A stretch of DNA of 64,000 bases from Clostridia bacterium (GCA_029239755.1 JARBUI010000011.1:40402-104401); one strand, 5' to 3'; counted from the first letter of the stretch, positions 1 to 9,659 are shown. Made by a program: numbers and translations. The notes: generated by a model not told the origin, from the sequence alone.

Positions 1-884
1 CAGAAGGAGTCTATGAGAAAGATTTAGCTATTATAGAAAATGAATTTGGAGAAGTTGCAATAGATGGTACCTATCTTGAAGAAAGCTGCGCCCAGATTAA
101 AGAAATTTATTCCGGTTGTATTTGCTGTTCAGTTTCTGGAGATTTTAAGAAGGCTATTCTTGATGTGCTGGAAAATTATCATGTAAGACGTATTATTATA
201 GAACCCTCTGGGGTGGCATCCTTATCTGATGTACTTAAAGTTTTTAAAGAAGATGTATTAAAAGAAAAGCTTATTTTGGGCAGAATAATTACTGTTGTGG
301 ATGTGTCTCGGTTTGAGATGTATAGGACGAACTTTAGTGCCTTTTATAAAAATCAAATCCAATATGCTAAAACGATTGTACTTAGCCGAATGGAGCTTCT
401 CAAAAAAGAGCAGCTTGAAAAAGTTATTAATGAGATAAGGGGGCTGAATGCTTCGGCTTCTATTGTGACAACACCATGGAGTGAGATGGATGGACAGATG
501 ATTGCAGAGGCTGATGAGAACAGTTTAAAAGAAGAACTTGTAAAAAAAATGAGTCAAAATATAAGGGGAATGAAGAAGGTAGCTTCAGCGGTTCAAAGAC
601 CACATGCACATGACGTCTTTGATACATATGGAATGAATACGCTTGAGATTTTTGCAGAAAATAAACTTAGGTCTCTTTTAAGCAGTCTAAAAGATTCATC
701 AGCATATGGAGAGGTATTAAGAGCAAAAGGAATAGTCCACGTAGCTAAAGGAAAATGGGTTCAGTTTGATTACGTTAATGGGGAATATGAAATTCGCGAG
801 TCAAAACCCTATTATACAGGAAAGTTATGTGTGATAGGTACGGGATTAAAAAAAGAAGCTTTAGCTGAACTTTTTAAGAGATAG
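1..884 (+). CDS. COG0523 (CobW/YciC-like) G3E GTPase, 5'-truncated by window edge
   Basis: The reading frame is open from base 3, so the gene begins outside the window and its P-loop is missing. Seen: ENEFGE followed by GCICC, the CxCC metal-binding motif of COG0523 metallochaperones, then a GTPase core and a CobW C-terminal domain with a His-containing stretch (RPHAHDVFDTYG). The guanine-specificity NKxD motif appears as LSRMEL, a change seen in some family members. Family knowledge: these GTPases insert or chaperone zinc, cobalt or nickel; Bacillus YciC is Zur-regulated. The next three genes support a zinc-type metal role. A GTG at 165 is internal, not the start. Confidence 0.85.
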   Translation, partial: EGVYEKDLAIIENEFGEVAIDGTYLEESCAQIKEIYSGCICCSVSGDFKKAILDVLENYHVRRIIIEPSGVASLSDVLKVFKEDVLKEKLILGRIITVVDVSRFEMYRTNFSAFYKNQIQYAKTIVLSRMELLKKEQLEKVINEIRGLNASASIVTTPWSEMDGQMIAEADENSLKEELVKKMSQNIRGMKKVASAVQRPHAHDVFDTYGMNTLEIFAENKLRSLLSSLKDSSAYGEVLRAKGIVHVAKGKWVQFDYVNGEYEIRESKPYYTGKLCVIGTGLKKEALAELFKR

Positions 885-894
885 GGGGGCCTTG

Positions 895-1557
895 ATGTTA
901 AAAACACAAGTAGAACTAGTAACTGGTTTTATTGGAGCAGGGAAAACAGCTTTTATAAGCAATTTACTTAAGGAGACTGCTGTAAGTGATGAGCATATTG
1001 TTGTACTGCAGCTCGAAAAAGGACAAGAAGAGCTTGTTAAAGAAACTAAAAAAGGAGCAGATATTACTTGTTTGACACCAAAAGTAGATGTCTTAACCGT
1101 AACTTATCTTAGTCATATTCTCCTTTTGTATGAGCCAGACAGGGTTATTATTGAATGTAATGGTACGAGGAGCCTTGATGAGCTGCTTGCTTTATTTAAT
1201 CATCCAATGATAAAGAAGAAGGCCTTTATTTCAACACTGTTTAACCTTGTTGAAGCGCCTGTATTTAGAGTATATTGGCAAAATCTAAAACCGCTGTTAA
1301 TACATGCTCTTAGTGCCAGTGATATGATTTTAGTGACCAAAAGCCACTTAATAAGAAAAGAGGATAAAGCGGACCTTAAGAATCTGCTTGAAAATGAAAA
1401 TACTCATGGCCATATTTTGTTTACAGAGGATGTAGCACATATGGAGCAAGTTATAAAAACGTGTAATCTCTTAGATAAAGGGTGGACTAAGGAGATGAGA
1501 ATTAAGTTTATAAGAAGGCTGAAAAAAATACAAAATGATGAAGGGGAAGTAGGATGA
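895..1557 (+). CDS. Second COG0523-like GTPase, lacks CxCC
   Basis: About 220 residues. It has an intact N-terminal P-loop (GFIGAGKT) and Walker B-like IIECNGT, but the CxCC motif of the upstream paralogue is absent and the NKxD position reads TKSH. It begins 10 bases after the preceding stop; ATG 895 is preferred over the adjacent TTG 892 because the AGGGGGG box at 883-889 is then 5 bases away. The stop overlaps the next start (ATGA). A shortened G3E GTPase paired with a canonical one suggests a two-subunit or regulatory arrangement, which is inference. Its metal is unknown. Confidence 0.75.
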   Translation: MLKTQVELVTGFIGAGKTAFISNLLKETAVSDEHIVVLQLEKGQEELVKETKKGADITCLTPKVDVLTVTYLSHILLLYEPDRVIIECNGTRSLDELLALFNHPMIKKKAFISTLFNLVEAPVFRVYWQNLKPLLIHALSASDMILVTKSHLIRKEDKADLKNLLENENTHGHILFTEDVAHMEQVIKTCNLLDKGWTKEMRIKFIRRLKKIQNDEGEVG

Positions 1558-2456
1558 AATCATTTTTAATTATATTTATGAGTGTCATACTAGAGGCTAT
1601 GCCCTTTGTATTATTAGGTGCTGTTGTATCAGCCGGTATCCAGGTTTTTGTTTCTGAAAGTCGTATTGAAAAGATCCTTCCTAAACGCAGATGGATAGGT
1701 TTTATTGTAGCGGCTCTTCTGGGACTAGTTTTCCCGGTATGTGAGTGTGCGATCATACCTATTACAAGAAGGCTCATTAAAAAAGGAATACCAACAGGGA
1801 TGGCGATTACTTTTATGCTGGCAGTCCCTATTGTTAATCCGGTTGTTTTACTATCAACCTATTATGCGTTTAATGATAAGCTGTATATGTTATTGGCAAG
1901 AGCAGGTTTTGGATTTTTGGCAGCCATTACTATAGGCATATTGATAGCGGTAAGTGAAGAAAAGAGTACATATATTCTCAAAGAAAGAAGAGAACAAGAA
2001 GAGTTATTATGCGACTGTGGGTGCCAGCCTAGTGGAAGTGGATACCATTCTTCCTCTTATTTAAGAAGTGTTTTGGAACATACGAATAAAGAATTTATTA
2101 ACATTATGCAGTATCTTATACTTGGAGCTTTTTTATCTAGCCTTTTCCAAACGTATGTAAGCCAAGAGGTCATGGGATTTATAAGCGGCAATTCTTATTT
2201 AGCAGTTCTTTTCATGATGGGAATAGCTTTCATACTGTCTATTTGTTCGGAAGTGGATGCATTTATTGCAAGAACTTTTATTGCGCAGTTTTCATCTGGG
2301 TCTATACTTGCATTTTTGGTTTTTGGGCCTATGTTGGATCTTAAAAATACAATGATGTTGATCGGGCATTTTAAAACGAAGTTTGTTATAAAACTTATTA
2401 CCTATATTACTCTTGTCTGTGCACTTGTAGGGTTTATAGCTAATTTGCTAATTTAG
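1554..2456 (+). CDS. YcgR/YraQ-type permease (COG0701, UPF0718)
   Basis: A 300-residue polytopic membrane protein with about eight hydrophobic segments, consistent with the permease family of B. subtilis YcgR and arsenical permease ArsP. Seen: CECAIIP near residue 64 and CSEVDAF near residue 230, the paired Cys-containing membrane motifs typical of this family, plus a Cys-rich loop (CDCGCQ) near residue 154 that could bind metal. It overlaps the upstream GTPase by 4 bases. Adjacent YciC-like GTPase and YcgQ-like protein reproduce the Bacillus zinc-limitation gene set. The substrate is not experimentally defined; a metal or metal-complex is inferred. Confidence 0.8.
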   Translation: MKSFLIIFMSVILEAMPFVLLGAVVSAGIQVFVSESRIEKILPKRRWIGFIVAALLGLVFPVCECAIIPITRRLIKKGIPTGMAITFMLAVPIVNPVVLLSTYYAFNDKLYMLLARAGFGFLAAITIGILIAVSEEKSTYILKERREQEELLCDCGCQPSGSGYHSSSYLRSVLEHTNKEFINIMQYLILGAFLSSLFQTYVSQEVMGFISGNSYLAVLFMMGIAFILSICSEVDAFIARTFIAQFSSGSILAFLVFGPMLDLKNTMMLIGHFKTKFVIKLITYITLVCALVGFIANLLI

Positions 2457-2467
2457 GAGGATTCTCT

Positions 2468-3313
2468 ATGAAACGATTTAATAAAGAGGAGTGGATATGG
2501 TTTCTTTTAATAGCAGGATGGTCTCTCTATTTGCTTTATCTTCTTACTACAGGGGAAATCATAAGTTTTATTAACCCAAAAAGAATACCACTTATGTGGG
2601 GAACTCTTTTAGGCATTGTTATTTTAACGTTTTATCAAAGCACTAAACTTTTCACTATTCCTAGCAGAAGAACGCAATTTAGCAGTTATATACCGATAGG
2701 ACTTGTTCTGATGTGCGGCGTATTTGTTCTGACAACAAAAGAATCAGACAGGTTAACCATGATGCAACCTCAAAAAGCTGTTGTTATAGGGCCCAAAGAA
2801 GGTGATTCTAAGACTGACAGTGAATCTATAAAAAATAATACAGCGATAAAATCTGAAGCGCTGGCAAATCTTCCTATATCCAATGATGATGATACCAGCG
2901 TTCCTTCTCTAAATACAGGCGAAGATGTAGAGGTGATAGCCTCAAATAAGGTAGTGTTAAATAGTGAAAATTACACTAAGATTCTAACGGACATTGAACA
3001 AAATCCCAAAGACTATATAGGAAAGCGCATACAACTGGAAGGTTTTGTCTATAGAGGTCCGCAGTTTGAACCTGATGATTTTGTAATAGCCCGTATGTAT
3101 ATGCTTTGCTGTGCGGCAGATGCGCAGATTACTGGGCTGATGGCCTCGTGGGAGAGGGGCAGTACATTAGGCGAGGAGCAGTGGCTGCACGTTGAAGGCG
3201 TACTCAAAACTAAAGAATACGAAATGGATGGACAAAAAAGTCTTATTCCTATTATTGAAATTGAAACGGCAGTTAAGCTGCCGACCCCAGATAATCAGTA
3301 TGTATATTATTAA
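2468..3313 (+). CDS. YcgQ-like DUF1980/TIGR03943 family protein
   Basis: 281 residues with two N-terminal membrane segments (about 12-28 and 40-58) and a third at about 75-93, a polar Ser/Asp-rich linker (about 100-160), and a C-terminal domain containing the MYMLCCAADA motif typical of DUF1980, the partner of COG0701 permeases. It is the last gene of the metal operon, 11 bases after the permease with an AGGAGG box. A strong terminator follows directly. Family function is unknown; a role with the permease in zinc or related metal handling is inferred from synteny with YcgR-YcgQ. Confidence 0.8.
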   Translation: MKRFNKEEWIWFLLIAGWSLYLLYLLTTGEIISFINPKRIPLMWGTLLGIVILTFYQSTKLFTIPSRRTQFSSYIPIGLVLMCGVFVLTTKESDRLTMMQPQKAVVIGPKEGDSKTDSESIKNNTAIKSEALANLPISNDDDTSVPSLNTGEDVEVIASNKVVLNSENYTKILTDIEQNPKDYIGKRIQLEGFVYRGPQFEPDDFVIARMYMLCCAADAQITGLMASWERGSTLGEEQWLHVEGVLKTKEYEMDGQKSLIPIIEIETAVKLPTPDNQYVYY

Positions 3314-3361
3314 AGCACCTATTTCGTTATAGACCATTAGATCTATAACGAAATAGGTGCT
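3314..3361 (+). terminator. Rho-independent terminator of metal operon
   Basis: A perfect 20-bp inverted repeat (3314-3333 with 3342-3361) and an 8-base loop, followed by a short T run. It starts on the base after the DUF1980 stop codon. Confidence 0.9.
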
Positions 3362-3655
3362 TTTAAAAATATACTGCGATAGTGAAGGGTAATGATTTAA
3401 CTATGCATATAAAATTAACAAAAAAGCATATATTGTGAAAGAAATTTATCAATAAGTTGTTTTATAATAAAAATATTTATATGAGTAGCGATTGAAATCC
3501 TTTATCTATGTAGTCCATATTACAAAAGATTTTATTAGAGGATGTATTTTAACTTTAACCGAAACGTTTTGGTGTAATGAACTGTTTTGTAAAATTGGGA
3601 TTGTAGGATACAATAGAAACAGGCGGTTAGGTCTATAAGGTTTAAGGAGGCTTAC
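3362..3655 (+). promoter_or_regulatory. Control region of the YesM/YesN sugar locus, with LacI-type palindrome
   Basis: This is most of a 342-base gene-free stretch. Seen: a near-perfect 16-bp palindrome with central CG, ACCGAAACGTTTTGGT, at 3558-3573; a plausible promoter TTGTAA (3587-3592), 16 bases, TACAAT (3609-3614); and an AAGGAGG box (3644-3650) before ATG 3656. The palindrome is centred about 55 bases upstream of the inferred transcription start, which fits a LacI/CcpA-family protein. The rest (3366-3550) is AT-rich with nothing I recognise. Confidence 0.55.
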
Positions 3656-5467
3656 ATGAGTAAAATGAGGACTATCAGAAAAAAACTCTTTATTTCATAT
3701 ACCAATCTTATTGTAGGTGTCATTGTGGCATTCGCAGTACTTATTTTTGTTTATATTTCCCAGATTCTTTCAAATCAGACGAGAGATATGATGACGTCTT
3801 TACTTACAGCGGGTATTAATCAAACAGATATGGAAGTTAGAAGAATGGATACAGTCTCTCTTAATATCTGTTATTCTGAAATTGTAAAAGGTAATTTTGA
3901 AAAGCTTATGCAAAAAACAAGTAAAATATATGCTTCTGATGAACGGGCAAGGGCTATTATAGATGCTCTGGTTGCTATTAATGGGCCACTTATGCCAGTG
4001 CAGCAGATTAATATTTATAGCCTAGGAGGACAAGTGTTAAGCACAGGATTTTCTAATAAGTCTATAGAGACAAACCTGGCCTCCAAGCATTGGTATGAAC
4101 CTACTTTAAAATTAGATGGCAAAAAGTACATTACTGTTTTAAAAGATGGAAAAGAATCTTATATTTATGATACTACTGAGAGAATAAAACAATATATAGT
4201 TCTAGATAGGGTAATTTTTAATAAATACGGACAACAACTAGCTATACTGGAAGTCATCTCTAAAAGCAATCAAATATTTAAGAGTATTTATGAAATAGAA
4301 GATGATTATAAGGGAAGTATTATGGCTTATGTATTTGATGAGAGTGGACAGATGATTTATCCTGTCAGTAATGAGGAGAGCGCAGCCTTATCTTACCAGA
4401 CTTTTAGTCAAAACAAAGAGGCAGGTAAGGATGGCTATTTTAAAACGAAGCTAGGAGAAGATAACTATAATGTGTATTATCATCAGTCATCTTATACAGG
4501 CTGGACTCTTGTACTTGCCCGTTCACAAAAGAGTATCATTGCTCCAGTTATAACGCTTGCTTTATTTATGATGCTTATAACCAGTATTTTTATTGGTGTA
4601 GCGCTCTTATCATCCTTTATTATTGCAAAGGATTTAAGTAATCCTATTAAAGAACTTCTCATGACGATAAAAAATACAAGATTAAAAAATTTAGATGATG
4701 TGGGAGATAATAAAATAAATACGCAGCTTATAGAGCTTGAAGAACTTCACACAGCTTTTTCTAATATGAGAATTAATATTAAAGAGTCTACAGTAGCTAT
4801 GTTAGAAGCGCAAAGACAAGAACTTAAAGCGCGTATGCTTGCTCTGCAGTCTCAAATGAATCCGCACTTCCTCTATAATACATTAACTAATATAAGCGTG
4901 ATGGCGGAGGAAGGTCTTAATGATGGCATTGTAGAAATGTGTGACCATGTTTCATTTCTATTAAGATATTTCTCAACATCAAAACCAGTTCTTGTCAAAA
5001 TGAGTGAAGAATTTGAATGTGCAAAAAAGTATTTGAGCATTGTACAAATTCGCTATAAAGACTATTTGAAGTATACCATAGAAATGGATGAAGCTCTTCA
5101 AAATATCGAGATACCCCGGAATATTGTACAGCCTCTTATAGAGAATGCTGTGAAGTATGGAATGAATGAGGAAATGATATGGGATATAAAAATCGAGGGC
5201 TATTTTAGAGAGGATGGGTGGAGAATTAAGATATCAGATAAGGGAAATGGCTTCCTAAAAGAAAAAATTCAGGAGCTTCAGGAAAAGATAGATCAAATTA
5301 ATCTGTTTAAAAGGTATATTGACTTAGAAATTAATGGCATGGGTTTTATTAATGTATTTAGCAGACTGAAACTTACCTATGAGGAGAATATGTATTTTGA
5401 GTTTGGCAATGATCCTAGGGGAGGCGCTGTTATTATAATAGGCGTACAGCATTATATAAAATTGTAA
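3656..5467 (+). CDS. YesM-type sensor histidine kinase
   Basis: 603 residues. Layout: TM1 about 12-36, a large extracellular sensor region about 37-295, TM2 about 296-320, HAMP-like segment, then a His_kinase domain with QMNPHFLYNTL (phospho-acceptor His near 405), N-box IENAVKYG near 495 and G-box DKGNGF. This is the LytS/YesM class that pairs with AraC-type response regulators. The next gene is such a regulator, and a sugar ABC transporter follows, so it likely senses an extracellular carbohydrate or the loaded binding protein. The ligand cannot be read from sequence. Confidence 0.9.
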   Translation: MSKMRTIRKKLFISYTNLIVGVIVAFAVLIFVYISQILSNQTRDMMTSLLTAGINQTDMEVRRMDTVSLNICYSEIVKGNFEKLMQKTSKIYASDERARAIIDALVAINGPLMPVQQINIYSLGGQVLSTGFSNKSIETNLASKHWYEPTLKLDGKKYITVLKDGKESYIYDTTERIKQYIVLDRVIFNKYGQQLAILEVISKSNQIFKSIYEIEDDYKGSIMAYVFDESGQMIYPVSNEESAALSYQTFSQNKEAGKDGYFKTKLGEDNYNVYYHQSSYTGWTLVLARSQKSIIAPVITLALFMMLITSIFIGVALLSSFIIAKDLSNPIKELLMTIKNTRLKNLDDVGDNKINTQLIELEELHTAFSNMRINIKESTVAMLEAQRQELKARMLALQSQMNPHFLYNTLTNISVMAEEGLNDGIVEMCDHVSFLLRYFSTSKPVLVKMSEEFECAKKYLSIVQIRYKDYLKYTIEMDEALQNIEIPRNIVQPLIENAVKYGMNEEMIWDIKIEGYFREDGWRIKISDKGNGFLKEKIQELQEKIDQINLFKRYIDLEINGMGFINVFSRLKLTYEENMYFEFGNDPRGGAVIIIGVQHYIKL

Positions 5468-5530
5468 AGAGTTTAAAAATTATTAGTGATGCTAATTCAT
5501 ATTTGGGGAGAGGGAAGGAGAAAATAAACA

Positions 5531-6286
5531 ATGTATAAAGTGATTGTCTGTGAAGATGAAATGATGATTCTTGATAACATTATAAAAAAAATTAATCAAT
5601 CGGAGCTGGATTTTGAGGTAATTGCAAAAGCGCTGAATGGTAAACAAGCTCTAGAGCTTATTGAAGAGCATCTTCCGGATGTTGTTGTAAGTGATATTAA
5701 GATGCCTTTGATGGATGGACTGGAGCTTATTGGAAAAGTAGATATTAAGTATCCATATATCAAAAAAATAATTATTAGTGGGTATGCGGAATTTGAATAC
5801 GCTAAAAAAGCTATGAAGTATAATACTTTTGACTATTTACTTAAGCCAGTGAAAAATGATGAACTTATCCAAACTCTCATTAAACTCAAAATGGATTTAG
5901 ATAATCAGTTTAATGAGCTTATGGATAAAGCTGGTGTAGTTAAGAATCAGGTTACGCCGTATGAAGCTGTACAGTTTACGCAATGGTACATAAGAGCTCA
6001 TTTTGAAAAAGATATTAATTTTAATCTTATTGCCATGCGGTTTAACTATACTCCTGGATATCTTTCGAAACTCTTTGTACAGTATGTGGGAGAAACGCCT
6101 AATAAATACTATCTGAATTTAAAAATGGATAAAGCCAAGTATTTGCTTGCTCATTGTGAAAAGTTATCAATAAGACAAATAGCTGAGATGATAGGGTATG
6201 AGGATCAATCTTATTTTAGCAGGATATTTAAGAAAACAGTAGGGAAAAGTCCATTAGAGTATAGAGAAAGTGCTATAATGCATTAG
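5531..6286 (+). CDS. YesN-type response regulator, REC plus AraC HTH
   Basis: 251 residues. Receiver domain 1-120 with acidic pocket E8-D9-E10, phospho-acceptor D55 and conserved Lys in LLKPVK; AraC-type double helix-turn-helix about 150-248 (ending in the SYFSRIFKKTVGKSPLEYR signature). It is short for the YesN class because the linker is minimal. It lies 63 bases after the kinase gene and ahead of the sugar-binding protein gene, its probable target. Expected to activate the ABC transporter and the two enzyme genes downstream. Confidence 0.9.
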   Translation: MYKVIVCEDEMMILDNIIKKINQSELDFEVIAKALNGKQALELIEEHLPDVVVSDIKMPLMDGLELIGKVDIKYPYIKKIIISGYAEFEYAKKAMKYNTFDYLLKPVKNDELIQTLIKLKMDLDNQFNELMDKAGVVKNQVTPYEAVQFTQWYIRAHFEKDINFNLIAMRFNYTPGYLSKLFVQYVGETPNKYYLNLKMDKAKYLLAHCEKLSIRQIAEMIGYEDQSYFSRIFKKTVGKSPLEYRESAIMH

Positions 6287-6445
6287 ATTATTATTAAAAA
6301 GTGCTAATGTATAACTTAAATGTGCATATAAATTGGCTATTTATAATGATAAAATTTTATTATGAAATCAGCCAGTTGGCTAAATAGCTAAATAAGGTAT
6401 GCCACAATGCTGAAAAGTATTAATAAACATGAGGGGGAATTTTAA

Positions 6446-7819
6446 ATGAAAAAATTTTTATCCGCAGTGCTTATGCTTACAATGAGTTTATCAGTATTTG
6501 CAGGTTGTGCAAAATCTGAAGAAACACCTGCTCCGGATGCAGCTAAACCAGCGTCTACTGAAGCTCCAGCAGCAGAAGAAAAAGACAAGAACAAAGATAT
6601 TACTTTAACTGTTATGACATCACAAGGATGGGCATTCCCAGCAGAAGATATGCTGACTCAAAAGTTTGAAGAAGAAACAGGGATTAAAGTGGATCTTCAA
6701 GTGGTTCCAGCAGACCAGTATCATGACTTATTAAAAGCTAAGCTGACAAGCGGAGAAGGCCCAGACATATTTTATGCACAAACTAACGAATTCCAAATTA
6801 AGACAGCAACAGTTGATCCAGAAAAATATTGTATTGATTTTAGTGATGCAGCTTGGAAAAATGTTATGCCTAAAACAAGAATTCCAGCCGTTTCTTATAA
6901 TGACAAGTTGTATGGATTAATGTTATGGTATGATTCACCAGAATTCGTATACATATACAATAAAACACTTTTTGAAGAAGCTGGCATCAAAGAAGCACCT
7001 AAAACTTATGAAGCATTTAAAGCGGCGTGTGAAGCTATTAAAGCTAAGGGGATTACACCTATATACGAATACGGTGCAGCAGGATGGCATCATCAGCTTC
7101 CTTTCTTCCAAATTGGGCCACGTTATGAAGAATTACAGCCAGGTCTATATAAAGGACTTAATGATAACACAATCAAATTTGCAGATAGTAAAGACATGCA
7201 AAAAGCTTTAGATCAAATTAATGAATTTGTTCAAAATGGCTATTATGGAGACGATTACATGTCTAATGATGGTACAGATAAAGAAGACCGCATCGCTAAC
7301 AGACAAGCGGCTATGATTCAAGAAGGTCCTGCATTTATTGAAACAATCAAACAAAAATATCCTGAAGTAACAGATGAATTCGGTGTATTCCTTGTACCAT
7401 TCATTGACAATCAAAACTACCCAACAAATCCATCAGGACCAGCTATCTTTGGATATAAAGAAAGCAAAAACGTTGAAGCTGTAAAACAATATTTTGATTT
7501 CTTAACAAAACCAGAAAATCTTCAGATTAAACTTGATAATACATCAGAATGGACTAATATTGATATAGCTATTGATGGCGTTGAGCAGCATTTTACAGAT
7601 ATAGAAAAAGCATTCAAAGAATCTATTCCAAGAGAAAAATATGAAATTGCCCCTGTACTTCAAACAGGAACAAAATATACAAATGATCAGTGGATGGAAA
7701 CAGGCAAAGATATGATCTCAATGTTTATGGGAGAACTTACTTCAAAACAAGTTCTTGAAAATATTGATGAGAGAAGAGCTAAACTTGCTAAAAGTCAAAA
7801 TGATCCAGCTTGGCAATAA
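6446..7819 (+). CDS. Sugar ABC transporter substrate-binding lipoprotein
   Basis: 457 residues. Type II signal peptide with lipobox FAGC (lipid-modified Cys21), an Ala/Pro/Glu-rich spacer about 22-50, then a family-1 solute-binding domain of the MalE/UgpB class (WAFPAEDMLTQKFEEETG start, EWTN and Trp-rich C-lobe). It is the first transporter gene after the two-component pair; two MalFG-type permeases follow. Family knowledge: such proteins bind oligosaccharides or sugar derivatives outside the membrane. No ATPase is encoded here, so a shared MsmX-type ATPase elsewhere is expected. Confidence 0.9.
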   Translation: MKKFLSAVLMLTMSLSVFAGCAKSEETPAPDAAKPASTEAPAAEEKDKNKDITLTVMTSQGWAFPAEDMLTQKFEEETGIKVDLQVVPADQYHDLLKAKLTSGEGPDIFYAQTNEFQIKTATVDPEKYCIDFSDAAWKNVMPKTRIPAVSYNDKLYGLMLWYDSPEFVYIYNKTLFEEAGIKEAPKTYEAFKAACEAIKAKGITPIYEYGAAGWHHQLPFFQIGPRYEELQPGLYKGLNDNTIKFADSKDMQKALDQINEFVQNGYYGDDYMSNDGTDKEDRIANRQAAMIQEGPAFIETIKQKYPEVTDEFGVFLVPFIDNQNYPTNPSGPAIFGYKESKNVEAVKQYFDFLTKPENLQIKLDNTSEWTNIDIAIDGVEQHFTDIEKAFKESIPREKYEIAPVLQTGTKYTNDQWMETGKDMISMFMGELTSKQVLENIDERRAKLAKSQNDPAWQ

Positions 7820-7847
7820 GAAGCAGATATAATATCATAACTTCACA

Positions 7848-7886
7848 TAAGAGAATTTGATAGCTTCTATCAGATTCTCTTATTTA
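7848..7886 (+). terminator. Attenuator-like hairpin between binding protein and permease genes
   Basis: 16-bp stem (7848-7863 with 7867-7882, one G-U pair), 3-base loop, and a short, interrupted T tract. The genes on both sides belong together, so partial termination or 3' end protection giving excess binding-protein transcript is the likely role. Confidence 0.7.
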
Positions 7887-7911
7887 TATCACATGGCGAG
7901 GAGCATCTATT

Positions 7912-8787
7912 ATGAAAGAAAAGAAATTTTACCCTATGTATTTTATTTGGCCGGCACTCATTATATATGGCTTGCTATGTATATTACCAGGTATTATCGG
8001 TATTTATTATTCCTTCACTGATTGGAGTTCTTATTCAGATAAAATTAACTTTATAGGGCTCGAGAATTATAAATACATTTTTACTTCAGGACAGGACTAT
8101 ACAAAGTATATTTATAATACCCTAATGTTTACTGTTGTTTCAAATATTGTAAAGATTATACCAGCGTTATTTCTTGCACTAATGCTGAGAGAAGGGCTAA
8201 AGGGACAAAACTTTTATAGAGGTGTTCTTTATTTCCCATCAGTTCTTCCTTATCTTGTTATCGGCCTTTTATTTAGATCTATGCTGCACCCTACAACGGG
8301 TGTTGTGAATCAAGTATTTGGAGCACTCAATATGGATTTTTTGGCTCAAAAGTGGCTTACTGATCCCAATTTTGTTTGGGGCTCTATATTTGCAGTAGAT
8401 GCATGGCGTGGAATTGGCTATGTTATGACGATTTTCATTGCAGGACTTCAATCCATACCTGAGAGTTATTATGAAGCGGCAAAAATTGACGGGGCAGGTT
8501 ATTTTTCACTCTTAAAACATATTACACTCCCCATGCTGATGCCTTCTATTACTATTAATGTTGTATTTGGACTTACCTATGGACTAAAGGTATTTGATAT
8601 CATTTATGTTCTTACAAACGGCGGACCAGGACGTATGACAGAAGTTGTAGCAACAGGAATCTTTAAGGAATTCTCTGATGGAACCTACGGTATTGGATCT
8701 GCATTATCTTCAATATTATTTGTATTTATGGCTGTTGTTGGGATACTTATTGTTGGAAGAATGAATGAAAAGAAGGTGGAAATGTAA
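7912..8787 (+). CDS. Sugar ABC transporter permease (MalF/UgpA type)
   Basis: 291 residues with six predicted membrane segments and the EAA loop that contacts the ATPase (YYEAAKIDGAG, followed by LPMLMPS) near residue 185-205. A 93-base gap with a hairpin separates it from the binding-protein gene; its TAATG end overlaps the next permease start. With the partner permease it should form the membrane channel of a CUT1-class importer. The substrate follows the binding protein and is unknown. Confidence 0.9.
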   Translation: MKEKKFYPMYFIWPALIIYGLLCILPGIIGIYYSFTDWSSYSDKINFIGLENYKYIFTSGQDYTKYIYNTLMFTVVSNIVKIIPALFLALMLREGLKGQNFYRGVLYFPSVLPYLVIGLLFRSMLHPTTGVVNQVFGALNMDFLAQKWLTDPNFVWGSIFAVDAWRGIGYVMTIFIAGLQSIPESYYEAAKIDGAGYFSLLKHITLPMLMPSITINVVFGLTYGLKVFDIIYVLTNGGPGRMTEVVATGIFKEFSDGTYGIGSALSSILFVFMAVVGILIVGRMNEKKVEM

Positions 8788-9611
8788 TGAAAAGCAAAAA
8801 ACAACTTACAACCTTAGCAAAACATATTGTAGCTCTGTTTTTATGTACACTCGTTATTGTACCTTTTATCATTATTTTACTTAATTCTTTTAAAACCAGT
8901 AAAGAAGCTGCCTTAATGACGCTGGAGCTGCCAAAACAATTACTTTTCGAAAACTATGCTACGGTTATTGAAAAAGGTAAACTTGCTCAGTCTTTCGTCA
9001 ATAGTCTAATTTATGCGATTGTACCTTGTGCCTGTGTTGTTATTTTCTGTGGTATGGCATCCTTTACGCTATCAAGAAGAATAACAAAACTCAATAAGTT
9101 TATCTATATGTTTATGATATTAGGGATCTTTGTACCAGTTAACTATTTAGCACTTATTAAAATTATGAAACTATTTAGTATCTATGGTTCAAGATTTGGT
9201 TTAATCCTCTTTTATATAGCTAATAATATTGCGTTTTCGATTTTTATTATTTATGGCTTTATACACACTGTGCCAAGAGAAGTTGATGAAGCGGCTATTA
9301 TTGACGGAGCAAATCCGCTGCAGCTCTTTTTTGAGGTCATCTTTCCGCTTCTAAAACCCGTACTTGTTACAGCGTTTATCCTGATGTTTATGAACATCTG
9401 GAGTGACTTTATGACACCGCTCTATTTGATTAATAAAACAAACCTATGGCCTATGAATCTTGCTGTTTATAACTTCTTTGGAAGAGAAAGGGCTAATTGG
9501 AATCTCGTTTTTGCAGACATTGTTTTAACAGCACTGCCAGTACTTATTATTTACCTCATAGGACAAAAACAAATTATATCTGGGCTTACATCAGGAGCAG
9601 TAAAAGGCTGA
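8787..9611 (+). CDS. Sugar ABC transporter permease (MalG/UgpE type)
   Basis: 274 residues, six membrane segments, N-terminal LNSFKTS and the EAA loop VDEAAIIDGAN with FPLLKPV. The start overlaps the upstream permease stop by one base (TAATG), implying translational coupling and an equimolar heterodimer. It completes the membrane part of the CUT1 importer; the ATP-binding subunit is not in this window. Confidence 0.9.
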   Translation: MKSKKQLTTLAKHIVALFLCTLVIVPFIIILLNSFKTSKEAALMTLELPKQLLFENYATVIEKGKLAQSFVNSLIYAIVPCACVVIFCGMASFTLSRRITKLNKFIYMFMILGIFVPVNYLALIKIMKLFSIYGSRFGLILFYIANNIAFSIFIIYGFIHTVPREVDEAAIIDGANPLQLFFEVIFPLLKPVLVTAFILMFMNIWSDFMTPLYLINKTNLWPMNLAVYNFFGRERANWNLVFADIVLTALPVLIIYLIGQKQIISGLTSGAVKG

Positions 9612-9659
9612 CTTAAGAGACTACTAAAATCATACAAAATATATGAGAGGACTGATTAG

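Noticed and set aside
6333..6391. Imperfect inverted repeat TTGGCTATTTA / TAAATAGCTAA upstream of the first binding-protein gene.
   Set aside because: AT-rich, spaced by 37 bases, with no matching -35; not strong enough to call an operator.
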